64,000 nucleotides of DNA, from positions 4,120-68,119 of the forward strand of contig NZ_JOJM01000047.1 of assembly GCF_000720325.1 (NCBI RefSeq). The letters are read 5' to 3'. The notes beneath the pieces were generated by a model, which was not told where the DNA came from, searched no databases, and was given only the letters and a program-made list of their open reading frames with translations. Shown here one piece after another: positions 40,443-49,983 of the stretch; position 1 is the first letter of the stretch, and each line of letters begins with the position of its first letter. The stretch is from Streptomyces sp. NRRL B-1347. GTDB taxonomy: Bacteria > Actinomycetota > Actinomycetes > Streptomycetales > Streptomycetaceae. The translations under genes and the position numbers were made by a program.

Positions 40443-42100
40443 GTACCCTGAGCGCTTCGACCGCCACGGCCGTGCCCGAGACCCACGCCACCGTGCTCGC
40501 CGCCAGCCAGGCCAGCGAGCACCGGCCGCTGATCATCACCCTTTTCGCGATCTTCGTCGTCGCCACCCTCGTCATCACCGTGTGGGCGGGCCGCCAGACC
40601 AAGAGCGCCGCCGACTTCTACGCCGGCGGACGGCAGTTCACCGGCTTCCAGAACGGCCTCGCCGTCTCCGGCGACTACATGTCCGCCGCGTCCTTCCTCG
40701 GCATCGCGGGCGCCATCGCCCTGTTCGGCTACGACGGCTTCCTGTACTCCATCGGCTTCCTGGTCGCCTGGCTGGTGGCGCTCCTGCTCGTCGCCGAGCC
40801 GCTGCGCAACTCCGGGCGCTACACGATGGGCGACGTCCTCGCCTTCCGCATGCGCCAGCGCCCGGTGCGCACCGCCGCGGGCACCTCCACCATCGTCGTG
40901 TCGATCTTCTATCTGCTCGCGCAGATGGCGGGCGCGGGCGTCCTCGTCTCGCTGCTCCTCGGCATCACCAGCGACAGCGGCAAGGTCGGCATCGTCGCGC
41001 TCGTCGGCGTCCTGATGATCGTGTACGTCACCATCGGCGGCATGAAGGGCACCACCTGGGTGCAGATGGTCAAGGCCGTCCTGCTCATCGCGGGCGCGCT
41101 CCTGCTGACCTTCCTGGTCCTGCTGAAGTTCGACTTCAACATCTCCGACCTGCTCGGCTCCGCCGCCGAGAACAGCGGCAAGGGCGCGCCCTTCCTGGAG
41201 CCCGGCCTCAAGTACGGCGCCACGTCGACGTCCAAGCTGGACTTCATCTCGCTCGGCATCGCCCTGGTGCTCGGCACCGCGGGCCTGCCCCACATCCTCA
41301 TCCGCTTCTACACGGTGCCCACGGCCAAGGCCGCCCGGAAGTCCGTGAACTGGGCCATCGGCATCATCGGCGCCTTCTACCTGATGACGATCGCCCTCGG
41401 CTTCGGCGCCGCCGCCCTGATCAGCCCCAAGGAGATCACCGACTCCAACCCGGCGGGCAACACGGCCGCACCCCTGCTCGCGCTGCATCTGGGGGGCACC
41501 GACTCCAACTGGGGCGCGATCCTGCTCGCCACGATCTCCGCCGTCGCGTTCGCCACCATCCTCGCGGTCGTCGCGGGCCTCACCCTCGCCTCGTCCTCGT
41601 CGTTCGCGCACGACATCTACGCCAACGTCATCAAGAAGGGCAAAGCGACCGAGAAGGAGGAGATCAAGGCCGCCCGCTGGGCGACCGTCTTCATCGGTCT
41701 GGTCTCCATCGCCCTCGGCGCCCTCGCCCGCGACCTGAACGTGGCGGGCCTGGTGGCCCTCGCCTTCGCCGTCGCCGCCTCCGCGAACCTGCCGACGATC
41801 CTCTACAGCCTGTTCTGGAAGAGGTTCACCACGCAGGGCGCCCTGTGGTCGATCTACGGCGGCCTCACCACCGCCGTCGTCCTGGTGCTCTTCTCGCCGG
41901 TGGTCTCCGGCAACGCGAAGACCTCCATGTTCAAGGGCGTCGACTTCCACTGGTTCCCGCTGGAGAACCCGGGCCTCATCTCCATCCCGGTCGGCTTCCT
42001 GCTCGGCTGGCTCGGCACGATGCTCTCCAAGGAGGAGCCCGACAAGGAGAAGTACGCGGAGCTGGAGGTGCGCTCCCTCACGGGCACCGGCGCCCACTGA
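40439..42100 (+). CDS. Cation/acetate symporter (ActP-type, SSS family)
   Basis: A 553-residue sodium:solute symporter with about 13 helices. Family segments: SAADFYAGGRQFTGFQNGLAVSGDYMSAASFLGIAG near the N-terminus, GTAGLPHILIRFYTVPTAKAARKSV and ATILAVVAGLTLASSSSFAHDIYANV later. ActP takes up acetate and other short monocarboxylates. It is the second gene of the DUF485 operon, with a Crp-like site upstream and a strong terminator 13 bases after its stop. Confidence 0.93.
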   Translation: MSTLSASTATAVPETHATVLAASQASEHRPLIITLFAIFVVATLVITVWAGRQTKSAADFYAGGRQFTGFQNGLAVSGDYMSAASFLGIAGAIALFGYDGFLYSIGFLVAWLVALLLVAEPLRNSGRYTMGDVLAFRMRQRPVRTAAGTSTIVVSIFYLLAQMAGAGVLVSLLLGITSDSGKVGIVALVGVLMIVYVTIGGMKGTTWVQMVKAVLLIAGALLLTFLVLLKFDFNISDLLGSAAENSGKGAPFLEPGLKYGATSTSKLDFISLGIALVLGTAGLPHILIRFYTVPTAKAARKSVNWAIGIIGAFYLMTIALGFGAAALISPKEITDSNPAGNTAAPLLALHLGGTDSNWGAILLATISAVAFATILAVVAGLTLASSSSFAHDIYANVIKKGKATEKEEIKAARWATVFIGLVSIALGALARDLNVAGLVALAFAVAASANLPTILYSLFWKRFTTQGALWSIYGGLTTAVVLVLFSPVVSGNAKTSMFKGVDFHWFPLENPGLISIPVGFLLGWLGTMLSKEEPDKEKYAELEVRSLTGTGAH

Positions 42101-42113
42101 CCCGAAGCCGTCG

Positions 42114-42149
42114 CGCGGCCGCGTCGTAGATCCCTACGACGCGGCCGCG
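42114..42149 (+). terminator. Terminator of the acetate symporter operon
   Basis: CGCGGCCGCGTCGTAG and CTACGACGCGGCCGCG pair perfectly (16 bp) around a four-base loop. Confidence 0.88.
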
Positions 42150-42259
42150 TCCGTCCTGTGGAAACGGCCTCTGTCGATGTCAGTCCCGTCACGTAGGCTC
42201 ATGGTCAAAGGGCGTACTACAGAGACGCACCACCGATCCGGACCGGGGAGGGGGCCCAC

Positions 42260-43252
42260 GTGCTCATCGACACGTACGGCCGAGTGGCCACCGATCTGCG
42301 GGTTTCACTGACCGACCGGTGCAATCTGCGGTGCACGTACTGCATGCCGGAAGAAGGCCTGCAGTGGCTGGCCAAGCCCGACCTCCTCACCGACGACGAG
42401 ATCGTCCGCCTGATCCGCATAGCGGTCACCCGCCTCGGCATCGAAGAGATCCGCTTCACCGGCGGCGAACCGCTGCTGCGCCCCGGCCTCGTCGGCATCG
42501 TCGAGCGCTGCGCCGCCCTCGAACCGCGCCCCAGGACGTCCCTGACGACGAACGGCATCGGCCTCAAGCGCACCGCGAAGGCCCTCAAGGCCGCGGGCCT
42601 CGACCGGGTCAACGTCTCGCTGGACACCCTGCGCCCGGACGTCTTCAAGACCCTCACCCGGCGCGACCGCCACCGCGACGTCCTCGAAGGCCTCGAAGCC
42701 GCCCGCGCCGCGGGCCTCACCCCCGTGAAGGTCAACACGGTCCTGATGCCGGGGCTCAACGACGACGAGGCCCCCGACCTCCTGGCCTGGGCCGTCGAGC
42801 ACGACTACGAACTGCGCTTCATCGAGCAGATGCCCCTGGACGCCCAGCACGGCTGGAAGCGCGACGGCATGATCACGGCCGGTGACATCCTGGCCTCGCT
42901 GCGCACCCGCTTCGACCTCACCGAGGAGGACACCGAGCAGCGCGGCTCCGCACCCGCGGAGCGCTGGGTCGTCGACGGCGGACCGCACCGCGTCGGCGTG
43001 ATCGCCTCCGTGACGCGTCCCTTCTGCTCGGCCTGCGACCGCACCCGGCTCACCGCCGACGGACAGGTCCGCACCTGTCTGTTCGCCACGGAGGAGACCG
43101 ACCTGCGCGCCGCCCTGCGCGCGGACGACAGTACGGACGACGAGATCGCCCGCATCTGGAAGCTTGCGATGTGGGGCAAAAAGGCGGGTTCGGGTCTGGA
43201 CGACCCGTCGTTCCTCCAGCCCGAGCGCCCCATGTCGGCGATCGGCGGCTGA
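42260..43252 (+). CDS. moaA: GTP 3',8-cyclase MoaA
   Basis: A 330-residue radical SAM enzyme that starts molybdenum cofactor synthesis by rearranging GTP. Both Fe-S clusters are visible: Cys21, Cys25 and Cys28 (CNLRCTYC) and Cys256, Cys259 and Cys273 (CSACDRTRLTADGQVRTC). FTGGEPLLRPG is the SAM-binding loop. The C-terminal Gly-Gly (SAIGG) required for activity is present. GTG start with GGGGAGGG upstream. It is monocistronic; the partner moaC and moaE genes are not in the window. Confidence 0.96.
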   Translation: MLIDTYGRVATDLRVSLTDRCNLRCTYCMPEEGLQWLAKPDLLTDDEIVRLIRIAVTRLGIEEIRFTGGEPLLRPGLVGIVERCAALEPRPRTSLTTNGIGLKRTAKALKAAGLDRVNVSLDTLRPDVFKTLTRRDRHRDVLEGLEAARAAGLTPVKVNTVLMPGLNDDEAPDLLAWAVEHDYELRFIEQMPLDAQHGWKRDGMITAGDILASLRTRFDLTEEDTEQRGSAPAERWVVDGGPHRVGVIASVTRPFCSACDRTRLTADGQVRTCLFATEETDLRAALRADDSTDDEIARIWKLAMWGKKAGSGLDDPSFLQPERPMSAIGG

Positions 43253-43268
43253 CGCCCCGCGCCCGGCG

Positions 43269-43514
43269 CTAGGCCGCCGGACCGTCCCCGGAGCCCTGCG
43301 CGGCGTCCCACTCCGGCAGCGTGACGACGTCCTTGAGGAAGCCCCGCACACCGAGGAACTGGGACAGGTGCTCGCGGTGGTCCTCGCAGGCCAGCCAGGT
43401 CTTGCGGCGCTCGGGGGTGTGGAGCTTGGGGTTGTTCCAGGCAAGCACCCACACGGCGGCCGCACGGCAGCCCTTGGCGGAGCAGACGGGGGTTTCGTCG
43501 ATCACGTAAGTCAT
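43269..43514 (-). CDS. Small conserved protein with Cys/His motifs
   Basis: An 81-residue soluble protein: MTYVIDETPVCSAKGCRAAAVWVLAWNNPKLHTPERRKTWLACEDHREHLSQFLGVRGFLKDVVTL. Cys in CSAKGC and CEDH with a neighbouring His suggests a metal-binding knuckle. Homologues in Streptomyces are sometimes labelled 'acetone carboxylase', a name the 81 residues do not support. ATG at 43514 was preferred to one 39 codons upstream. Convergent with moaA. Confidence 0.78.
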   Translation of the reverse strand: MTYVIDETPVCSAKGCRAAAVWVLAWNNPKLHTPERRKTWLACEDHREHLSQFLGVRGFLKDVVTLPEWDAAQGSGDGPAA

Positions 43515-43684
43515 CCCAAACAAGGCGACGCCGAGCAGCCACGGGGGGAGCTGCCCGGCGTCGGTCTGTCGCTCCGACGGGGGATGCGGAGCGCGTACGA
43601 AGTATGTCACGGCCAAGCGGCCGCCTGGCACCGGAACTACATGATTGATCTGAGCTTTTCTTGAGCTTGGCGTAACGTCGTCGG

Positions 43685-44074
43685 TCAGCCCTGTTCCCGT
43701 GACGGCGCGCGCGGCTCGTCGCGGGCGGCACCCGACGGGTCCTCCGGGACGGGTTCCGCGCTCCGGTCGACGGGTGCGGGGGCGGCGAGGATCGGCCGCG
43801 ACGGTGCCGGTACGAAGGTTGACGGAAGCGAAGGGGCGTTCTCACGCCCGGCGTTGGCGATCACCACCGCGACGTACGGCAGCAGTATTCCGAGCACCAG
43901 CGCGACGAGCGCGACGTGCCGTTCGACGTTCCAGAGCACCGCGGCGGCAATGACCGAAACAGTGCGGACGGACATCGAGATCACATAGCGCCGCTGCCGG
44001 CCCCGCACGTCGTCCGCGAGGCCCTGCCTGGCCCCTGTGATCCGGAAGACCTGAGCGTCGTTCTGCTTCCGCAT
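43685..44074 (-). CDS. DUF3099-type membrane protein
   Basis: A 129-residue protein with two short helices (YVISMSVRTVSVIAAAVLWN and VALVALVLGILLPYVAVVIANAG) and a C-terminal Pro/Ala-rich tail. The sequence FRITGARQGLADDVRGRQRRYVISMSVRT resembles DUF3099 proteins of actinobacteria, small membrane proteins without known role. The ATG at 44074 is preceded by an in-frame GTG. Confidence 0.82.
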   Translation of the reverse strand: MRKQNDAQVFRITGARQGLADDVRGRQRRYVISMSVRTVSVIAAAVLWNVERHVALVALVLGILLPYVAVVIANAGRENAPSLPSTFVPAPSRPILAAPAPVDRSAEPVPEDPSGAARDEPRAPSREQG

Positions 44075-44288
44075 CACATTCCACCGCCTGCCCGTTCGCG
44101 CCAGGCCCTCCCCGGCCTGGACCCTTCACACGTTACGCCGCACCTGCGCAGTCGCGTAGACCGGGTCCGGCCTCGCCTCCTCGTTCCGGGTGCGTCGCGC
44201 CACGTATGGCGGAGCCCGACATGCGCCGTACGGAGGATGGACCGACACTGAGCGTAATGCTCATGTCGGGCCGCTTGAGGAGGCAGCT

Positions 44289-44564
44289 ATGGGCTGGTTG
44301 TGGGCGATCATCGTGGGCTTTGTGCTCGGCCTGCTCGCCAAGGCGATCCTGCCGGGGAAACAGCACAGTCCGCTCTGGCTGACGACCGTGTTCGGCATCA
44401 TCGGCGGCGTGCTCGGCAACTGGATGGCCGCGGGATTCGGCATCGACGAGACCAAGGGCATCGACTGGGGACGGCACGCGCTCCAGCTCGGCGCGGCGCT
44501 CGTGGTCGTGGCGGTGGGCGACATGCTGTACAAGGCCGTCAAGGGCAATAGACAGACGACGTGA
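44289..44564 (+). CDS. GlsB/YeaQ/YmgE family stress-response membrane protein
   Basis: A 91-residue protein with three helices: GWLWAIIVGFVLGLLAKAILPGK, PLWLTTVFGIIGGVLGNWMAAGFG and LQLGAALVVVAVGDMLYKAVKG. It is the transglycosylase-associated (GlsB) family (PF04226), found in general stress regulons. GAGGAGG is five bases before the ATG. The 214-bp region upstream (44075-44288) is gene-free. Confidence 0.9.
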   Translation: MGWLWAIIVGFVLGLLAKAILPGKQHSPLWLTTVFGIIGGVLGNWMAAGFGIDETKGIDWGRHALQLGAALVVVAVGDMLYKAVKGNRQTT

Positions 44565-44583
44565 CGCCGCGGCGGACACGCGT

Positions 44584-44613
44584 GAGGGGCCGGTCCGCAG
44601 GGACCGGCCCCTC
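44584..44613. terminator. Bidirectional terminator between glsB-like and tyrS
   Basis: GAGGGGCCGGTCC-GCAG-GGACCGGCCCCTC, a perfect 13-bp stem with a four-base loop between the two convergent genes. Confidence 0.9.
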
Positions 44614-44679
44614 CGTCGCGTACGGCTGAGGTCTGCCGCGTACGGCTGATCGGCTGAGGTCAGCCGTGGACGACCGGGG

Positions 44680-45948
44680 TCAGCCGGCCGTGACCTCCAC
44701 CGCCGCCAGGTTCTTCTTGCCCCGGCGCAGCACCAGCCAGCGCCCGTGCAGCAGGTCCTCGCGGGCCGGGACGGCGTCCTCGGACGGCACCTTCACGTTG
44801 TTCACGTAGGCGCCCCCCTCCTTGACCGTGCGGCGCGCGGCCGACTTGCTCGCCACCAGGCCGACCTCGGCGAGCAGGTCCACGACCGGGCCCGGCTCGG
44901 CGACCTGCACGCGCGGCAGCTCGGAGAGCGCCGCGGCCAGCGTCGCCGCGTCCAGATCGGCGAGGTCGCCCTGGCCGAACAGCGCCTTCGACGCGGCGAT
45001 CACGGCGGCACACTGATCGGCGCCGTGCACCAGCGTCGTCAGCTCCTCGGCGAGCGCGCGCTGCGCCGCCCGTGCCTGCGGACGCTCCGCCGTCTGCGCC
45101 TCAAGGTCCTCCAGCTCCTCGCGGGTCCGGAAGGAGAGGATGCGCAGGTAGCGGGAGATGTCCCGGTCGTCCACGTTCAGCCAGAACTGGTAGAACGCGT
45201 ACGGCGTCGTCATCTCCGGGTCGAGCCAGACGGCGCCGCCCTCGGTCTTGCCGAACTTGGTGCCGTCCGCCTTGGTCATCAGCGGCGTGGCGATGGCGTG
45301 CACCGCCGCGTCCGGCTCCAGGCGGTGGATCAGGTCGATGCCCGCCGTGAGGTTGCCCCACTGGTCGGAGCCGCCGGTCTGCAGCACGCAGCCGTGGCGC
45401 CGGTACAGCTCCAGGAAGTCCATGCCCTGGAGCAGCTGGTAGCTGAATTCGGTGTAGCTGATGCCCTCCTGCGACTCCAGGCGGCGGGCCACGGACTCCT
45501 TGGTGAGCATCTTGTTCACGCGGAAGTGCTTGCCGATGTCCCGCAGGAACTCGATCGCGGACATGCCCGCGGTCCAGTCCAGGTTGTTCACCATCACCGC
45601 GGCGTTCTCGCCCTCGAAGGACAGGAACGGCTCGATCTGCGCCCGCAGGCGGCCCACCCAGCCCGCGACCGTCTCCGGGTCGTTCAGGGTGCGCTCGGCC
45701 GTCGGGCGCGGGTCGCCGATCTGCCCCGTGGCGCCGCCCACCAGGGCCAGCGGGCGGTGGCCCGCGAGCTGGAGGCGGCGCACGGTCAGGACCTGCACCA
45801 GATGCCCGACGTGCAGGCTGGCCGCGGTCGGGTCGAAGCCGCAATAGAACGTGACGGGACCGTCCGCGAGCGCCTTGCGCAGTGCCTCTTCGTCGGTGGA
45901 CTGGGAGAACAGTCCCCGCCACTTCAGCTCGTCGACGATGTCCGTCAC
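44680..45948 (-). CDS. tyrS: Tyrosine--tRNA ligase
   Basis: A 422-residue class I TyrRS ([18 protein letters not shown] start). HVGH is at 46-49, KFGKT (the KMSKS equivalent) at 231-235; the tyrosine and tRNA binding parts VCYCGFDPT-type ([15 protein letters not shown]) and [28 protein letters not shown] lie between. An S4 RNA-binding domain is at the C-terminus (about 355-420). The GTG at 45948 has GAGGAG upstream at a somewhat long spacing. An ATG 13 codons earlier is possible. Convergent to the GlsB-type gene, with a shared terminator. Confidence 0.96.
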   Translation of the reverse strand: MTDIVDELKWRGLFSQSTDEEALRKALADGPVTFYCGFDPTAASLHVGHLVQVLTVRRLQLAGHRPLALVGGATGQIGDPRPTAERTLNDPETVAGWVGRLRAQIEPFLSFEGENAAVMVNNLDWTAGMSAIEFLRDIGKHFRVNKMLTKESVARRLESQEGISYTEFSYQLLQGMDFLELYRRHGCVLQTGGSDQWGNLTAGIDLIHRLEPDAAVHAIATPLMTKADGTKFGKTEGGAVWLDPEMTTPYAFYQFWLNVDDRDISRYLRILSFRTREELEDLEAQTAERPQARAAQRALAEELTTLVHGADQCAAVIAASKALFGQGDLADLDAATLAAALSELPRVQVAEPGPVVDLLAEVGLVASKSAARRTVKEGGAYVNNVKVPSEDAVPAREDLLHGRWLVLRRGKKNLAAVEVTAG

Positions 45949-46009
45949 AGGTCTCTTGTCTCCTCGGGAGTGAATCGGTACGTGCACCTCAGGGGTGCGG
46001 TCTACGAGG

Positions 46010-47404
46010 TTATACGCCCTGGCTGACCGAACTCATATTGAAATCCGGGACCCGCAGCGCGGGCATGGCCGCCCGGGTGAAGTAGTCGCCCCACTCGCGC
46101 GGCAGCGTCTTCTCCGTACGGCCCGCCTCACCGGCCCGCGACAGCAGGTCCACGGGCGACTCGTTGAACCGGAAGTTGTTCACCTCGCCGACCACCTCGC
46201 CGTTCTCCACCAGGTACACGCCGTCCCTGGTCAGGCCCGTGAGCAGCAGCGTCGCCGGGTCGACCTCGCGGATGTACCACAGGCAGGTCAGCAGCAGGCC
46301 GCGCTCGGTGGCCGCGACCATCTCGTCCAGGGAGCGGTCCGAGCCGCCCTCAAGGATGAGGTTGTCGATCGCCGGGGCCACCGGCAGACCGGTCAGGGCG
46401 GCGCTGTGCCGCGTGGTGATCAGGTGCTTCAGCTCACCGTCGCGCACCCAGTCGGTGGGGGTGAGCGGCAGGCCGTTGTCGAAGGCCGACGCGTCGTCGC
46501 CCGAGGCGTGCGCGAGCACGAAGGGCGCCGCCTCCAGGCCCGGCTCGTTCGGGTCGCTGCGCAGCGTGAGCGGCAGCGGGGCGAGCCGCTCGCCGACGCG
46601 GGTGCCGCCGCCCGGCTTGGAGAACACCGTGCGGCCCTCCGCCGCGTCCCGGGCCGCCGACGACCACAGCTGGTAGATCAGCAGATCGGCCACCGCGGTC
46701 GGCGGAAGGAGCGTCTCGTAGCGCCCGGCGGGCAGCTCCACGCGCCGCTGAGCCCAGGCCAGGCGCTGCGCGAGCTCCTCGTCGAGCGCCGCCGGGTCGA
46801 CGTCCTTGAAGTCGCGCGTGGCCCGGCCCGCCCAGGCCGAGCGGGTGCGGTCCGGGGACTTCGCGTTCAGCTCCAGGGTGCCGCTCGGCTGGTCGTGGCG
46901 CAGCCGCAGGCCCGTCGACGTCCCCAGGTAGCTGGTGGTCAGCTCGTGGTTGGCGAAGCCGTACAGCTCGCGGCCGCCCGCCCGGGCGCGGGCGAAGGCC
47001 TCGCCGAGCGCCGGCGCGAAGTCCGCGAAGACGGCCGAGGACGTCTCGGCGGGCCCGTCCATGAAGTCCGGGGCGGCCGGGGCGCCGGTCACCAGGGGCT
47101 GCGCGTCCTCGGCGGGCCCGGCCGCGCGCGCCGCGGCCTCGGCGGCCCGCACCAGCGGCTCCAGGTCGTCCGCCGTCACCGCCGAGCGCGAGACGACGCC
47201 GGACGCGGTGCCCTTGGCCCCGTCGACCGTGGCGATCACGGTGAGGGTGCGGCCCCGGGTGACGCCGTTGGTGGTCAGGGCGTTGCCCGCCCAGCGCAGG
47301 TTCGCCGTCGACTCCTCGTCGGCGATCACCACGCAGCCGTCGGCGGTGGACAGCTCCAGGGCCCGCTCGACGATCTCGTGCGGCTTGCTCGTACGACGGC
47401 TCAT
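46010..47404 (-). CDS. TldD/PmbA family protein lacking the zinc motif (TldE type)
   Basis: A 464-residue PmbA/TldE subunit. It has the TldD/PmbA fold and lacks HExxxH, as TldE does; TldD and TldE together form a heterodimeric protease that trims unfolded peptides and modified peptide precursors. Segments: [94 protein letters not shown]. The ribosome site AGGAGG ahead of the ATG lies in a 30-bp direct repeat copied from the tldD 3' end. Confidence 0.93.
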   Translation of the reverse strand: MSRRTSKPHEIVERALELSTADGCVVIADEESTANLRWAGNALTTNGVTRGRTLTVIATVDGAKGTASGVVSRSAVTADDLEPLVRAAEAAARAAGPAEDAQPLVTGAPAAPDFMDGPAETSSAVFADFAPALGEAFARARAGGRELYGFANHELTTSYLGTSTGLRLRHDQPSGTLELNAKSPDRTRSAWAGRATRDFKDVDPAALDEELAQRLAWAQRRVELPAGRYETLLPPTAVADLLIYQLWSSAARDAAEGRTVFSKPGGGTRVGERLAPLPLTLRSDPNEPGLEAAPFVLAHASGDDASAFDNGLPLTPTDWVRDGELKHLITTRHSAALTGLPVAPAIDNLILEGGSDRSLDEMVAATERGLLLTCLWYIREVDPATLLLTGLTRDGVYLVENGEVVGEVNNFRFNESPVDLLSRAGEAGRTEKTLPREWGDYFTRAAMPALRVPDFNMSSVSQGV

Positions 47405-47496
47405 CGCCCGGCCTCCTGCGTGGTGTTGAGACGGTGCTTTCCCGGGGGATAACCCCCGGACCCCCAGCCGATTCCGTGGGTGCCGCAGTTGATCAT
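47401..47496 (-). CDS. 31-codon ORF filling the tldD-tldE junction
   Basis: Starting at an ATG that overlaps the tldD stop (ATGA, 47496-47493), it encodes MINCGTHGIGWGSGGYPPGK followed by [11 protein letters not shown], and its TGA overlaps the tldE ATG (ATGA, 47404-47401). Its last residues LNTTQEAGR copy the C-terminus of TldD. It occupies a 92-bp insertion (30 bp repeat plus 62 bp containing a perfect CCGGGGG-ATAA-CCCCCGG hairpin). It may be an insertion by-product rather than a working peptide. Confidence 0.4.
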   Translation of the reverse strand: MINCGTHGIGWGSGGYPPGKHRLNTTQEAGR

Positions 47497-47522
47497 CGCC
47501 CGGCCTCCTGCGTGGTGTTGAG
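47401..47522. repeat. Exact 30-bp direct repeat flanking a 62-bp insert between tldD and tldE
   Basis: TCATCGCCCGGCCTCCTGCG plus TGGTGTTGAG occurs at 47401-47430 and again at 47493-47522. The 62 bases between contain a hairpin with seven-base arms and a four-base loop (47442-47459). Both repeats hold the end of tldD and a start ATG. Confidence 0.9.
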
Positions 47523-49016
47523 GATGTTGACGCCCTGGAAGAGGGCGGAGGGGCAGCCGTGGGAGACCGCGGCGACCTGGCCCGGCTGGGCCTTGCCGCA
47601 GTTGAAGGCGCCGCCGAGGACGTACGTCTGCGGGCCGCCGACGGCCGTCATCGAGCCCCAGAAGTCGGTGGTGGTCGCCTGGTAGGCGACGTCGCGCAGC
47701 TGCCCGGCGAGCCGCCCGTTCTCGATCCGGTAGAAGCGCTGTCCGGTGAACTGGAAGTTGTACCGCTGCATGTCGATGGACCACGACCGGTCGCCCACGA
47801 CGTAGATGCCGCGCTCCACGCCGCTGATCAGGTCGTCCGTGGACAGGCCCGCCGGATCCGGCTTCAGCGAGACGTTCGCCATGCGCTGGACCGGCACGTG
47901 CGCGGGGGAGTCCGCGTACGCGCAGCCGTTGGAGCGCTCGAAGCCGGTGAGCCTGGCGATGCGCCGGTCCAGCTGGTAGCCGACGAGCGTGCCGTCCTTG
48001 ACCAGGTCCCAGGACTGCGCGGCCACGCCCTCGTCGTCGTACCCGATGGTCGCGAGGCCGTGCTCGGCGGTCCGGTCGCCGGTGACGTTCATCAGGGACG
48101 AGCCGTACGCCAGCTTGCCGAGCTGGTCGAAGGTGGCGAAGGAGGTGCCCGCGTACGCCGCCTCGTAGCCGAGGGCGCGGTCCAGCTCCGTGGCGTGGCC
48201 GATGGACTCGTGGATCGTCAGCCACAGATTGGAGGGGTCGACCACCAGGTCGTACAGACCGGGCTGCACGCTCGGCGCGCGCATCTTCTCCGCCAACTGC
48301 GTGGGAATCAGGGCGAGCTCGGCATCCCAGTCCCAGCCCGTGCCGGTCAGGTACTCCCAGCCACGGCCGGCCGGCGGCGCGACGGTCCGCATGGAGTCGA
48401 ACTCGCCGGTCGACTCGTCCACCGCGTGCGCCGTCAGCTGCGGGTGCAGCCGTACGCGCTGCTGCGTGGTGACCGTGCCCGCCGTGTCCGCGTAGAACTT
48501 GTTCTCGTGGACGGTGAGCAGCGAGGCGTCCACGTGCGCGACCCCGTCGGCGGCCAGCAGCCGCGCGCTCCAGTCCGCGAGCAGCCCCGTCTTCTCCTCG
48601 TCCGGGACCGAGAAGGGGTCGATCTCGTACGCGGACACCCACGTGCGGTCCGCGTGCACCGGCTCGTCGGCGAGCTCCACCTGCTCGTCGGACCCGGCCG
48701 CCTTGATGACCTGGGCCGACAGCTTGGCCATCGCCACGGCCTGGGAGGCGACGCGCGCCGCCGCGTCCATGGTCAGGTCGACGCCCGAGGCGAAGCCCCA
48801 GGTGCCGCCGTGCACCACCCGCACCGCGTACCCCAGGTCCGTGGTGTCGTGGGACGCGGCGGGCTTGGCGTCCCGCAGCCGCCAGGCGGCGCTGCGCACC
48901 CGCTCCAGGCGGAAGTCCGCGTGCTCGGCGCCGAGCGCCCGCGCGCGGGCGAGCGCCGCGTCGGCGAGCGCCCGCAGCGGCAGCGCCGTGAAGGCTTCAT
49001 CGATGGAATGAGGCAC
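47493..49016 (-). CDS. tldD: TldD-type zinc metalloprotease subunit
   Basis: A 507-residue TldD. HESIGH (HExxxH) in WLTIHESIGHATELDRALGYEAAYAGTSF gives the zinc site, and NGCAYADSPAHVPVQRMANVSLKPD a conserved later part. TldD/TldE degrade unstructured peptides and mature ribosomally made peptide products in some systems. The GTG at 49016 follows GGGAG. The TGA stop is within a 30-bp direct repeat. Downstream partner: tldE-type gene. Confidence 0.94.
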   Translation of the reverse strand: MPHSIDEAFTALPLRALADAALARARALGAEHADFRLERVRSAAWRLRDAKPAASHDTTDLGYAVRVVHGGTWGFASGVDLTMDAAARVASQAVAMAKLSAQVIKAAGSDEQVELADEPVHADRTWVSAYEIDPFSVPDEEKTGLLADWSARLLAADGVAHVDASLLTVHENKFYADTAGTVTTQQRVRLHPQLTAHAVDESTGEFDSMRTVAPPAGRGWEYLTGTGWDWDAELALIPTQLAEKMRAPSVQPGLYDLVVDPSNLWLTIHESIGHATELDRALGYEAAYAGTSFATFDQLGKLAYGSSLMNVTGDRTAEHGLATIGYDDEGVAAQSWDLVKDGTLVGYQLDRRIARLTGFERSNGCAYADSPAHVPVQRMANVSLKPDPAGLSTDDLISGVERGIYVVGDRSWSIDMQRYNFQFTGQRFYRIENGRLAGQLRDVAYQATTTDFWGSMTAVGGPQTYVLGGAFNCGKAQPGQVAAVSHGCPSALFQGVNILNTTQEAGR

Positions 49017-49258
49017 GGAACGTCTCCCTGCTGTCATCTGCGGTCGGCTCCGGTCCGCCGCCGTCTGCTCCGGTCCACGGCCACCCCCGGGCACCGGTCA
49101 TGTCCGATCATCGCGTGCGAACCGGCCGCTCGGCCATACCTTTCTGTAGGGATCCAACAGCGAGTCATCTGCGCCACTGTCGGACGCCGATTCTCCGGAT
49201 CGCCTGCGGGACCGATAGGTTTCCGAGAGACCACACAGTCAAGGAGAAGGGTGATCCC

Positions 49259-49978
49259 TTGAGCCGCTCGGTTCTCGTCACCGGAGGAAACCGGGGCATC
49301 GGCCTCGCCATCGCCCGCGCGTTCGCCGACGCCGGCGACAAGGTGGCGATCACCTACCGCTCGGGTGAGCCGCCCAAGGACCTCACCGCGGCCGGGGTGC
49401 TCGCCGTCAAGTGCGACATCACCGACGCCGAGCAGGTGGAGCAGGCCTACAAGGAGATCGAGGAGAAGCACGGCCCCGTCGAGGTCCTCGTTGCGAACGC
49501 GGGCATCACCAAGGACCAGCTTCTGATGCGCATGTCCGAGGACGACTTCACGTCCGTCCTCGACACCAACCTCACCGGCACCTTCCGTGTCGTGAAGCGG
49601 GCCAACCGCGGCATGCTGCGCGCCAAGAAGGGCCGCGTCGTCCTCATCTCCTCCGTCGTCGGGCTCTACGGCTCGGCGGGCCAGGCGAACTACGCCGCCT
49701 CCAAGGCGGGCCTGGTCGGCTTCGCCCGCTCGCTCGCCCGCGAGCTGGGGTCACGCAACATCACCTTCAACGTCGTCGCGCCCGGTTTTGTCGACACCGA
49801 CATGACCCAGGCGCTCACGGACGAGCAGCGCGCGGGCATCGTGGCGCAGGTGCCGCTCGGCCGTTACGCGCAGCCCGAGGAGATCGCCGCCACGGTGCGG
49901 TTCCTCACCTCGGACGACGCCTCGTACATCACTGGAGCCGTCATCCCCGTTGACGGCGGATTGGGCATGGGTCACTGA
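49259..49978 (+). CDS. fabG: 3-oxoacyl-ACP reductase
   Basis: A 239-residue FabG. TGGNRGIGLAIA binds NADPH, NAGITKDQLLMRM follows, and YAASK (Tyr-x3-Lys) is intact. FabG reduces 3-oxoacyl-ACP in fatty acid elongation. The only sensible start is TTG at 49259 (LSRSVLVTGG) with AAGGG seven bases upstream; a longer ATG version would read through the promoter region. Five bases separate it from the enoyl reductase gene, a conserved Streptomyces pair. Confidence 0.94.
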   Translation: MSRSVLVTGGNRGIGLAIARAFADAGDKVAITYRSGEPPKDLTAAGVLAVKCDITDAEQVEQAYKEIEEKHGPVEVLVANAGITKDQLLMRMSEDDFTSVLDTNLTGTFRVVKRANRGMLRAKKGRVVLISSVVGLYGSAGQANYAASKAGLVGFARSLARELGSRNITFNVVAPGFVDTDMTQALTDEQRAGIVAQVPLGRYAQPEEIAATVRFLTSDDASYITGAVIPVDGGLGMGH

Positions 49979-49983
49979 TCACC

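Noticed and set aside
40265..42097. A 610-codon minus-strand frame opposite the acetate symporter
   Set aside because: A shadow frame; the plus strand shows symporter motifs and membrane helices.
43269..43514. Acetone carboxylase label for the small Cys/His protein
   Set aside because: 81 residues with a metal knuckle cannot be a carboxylase subunit; the label looks like an annotation error carried over between genomes.
47559..49262. A 567-codon plus-strand frame opposite tldD
   Set aside because: The HESIGH metalloprotease is encoded on the minus strand; the plus frame is Arg/Val/His-rich without domains.
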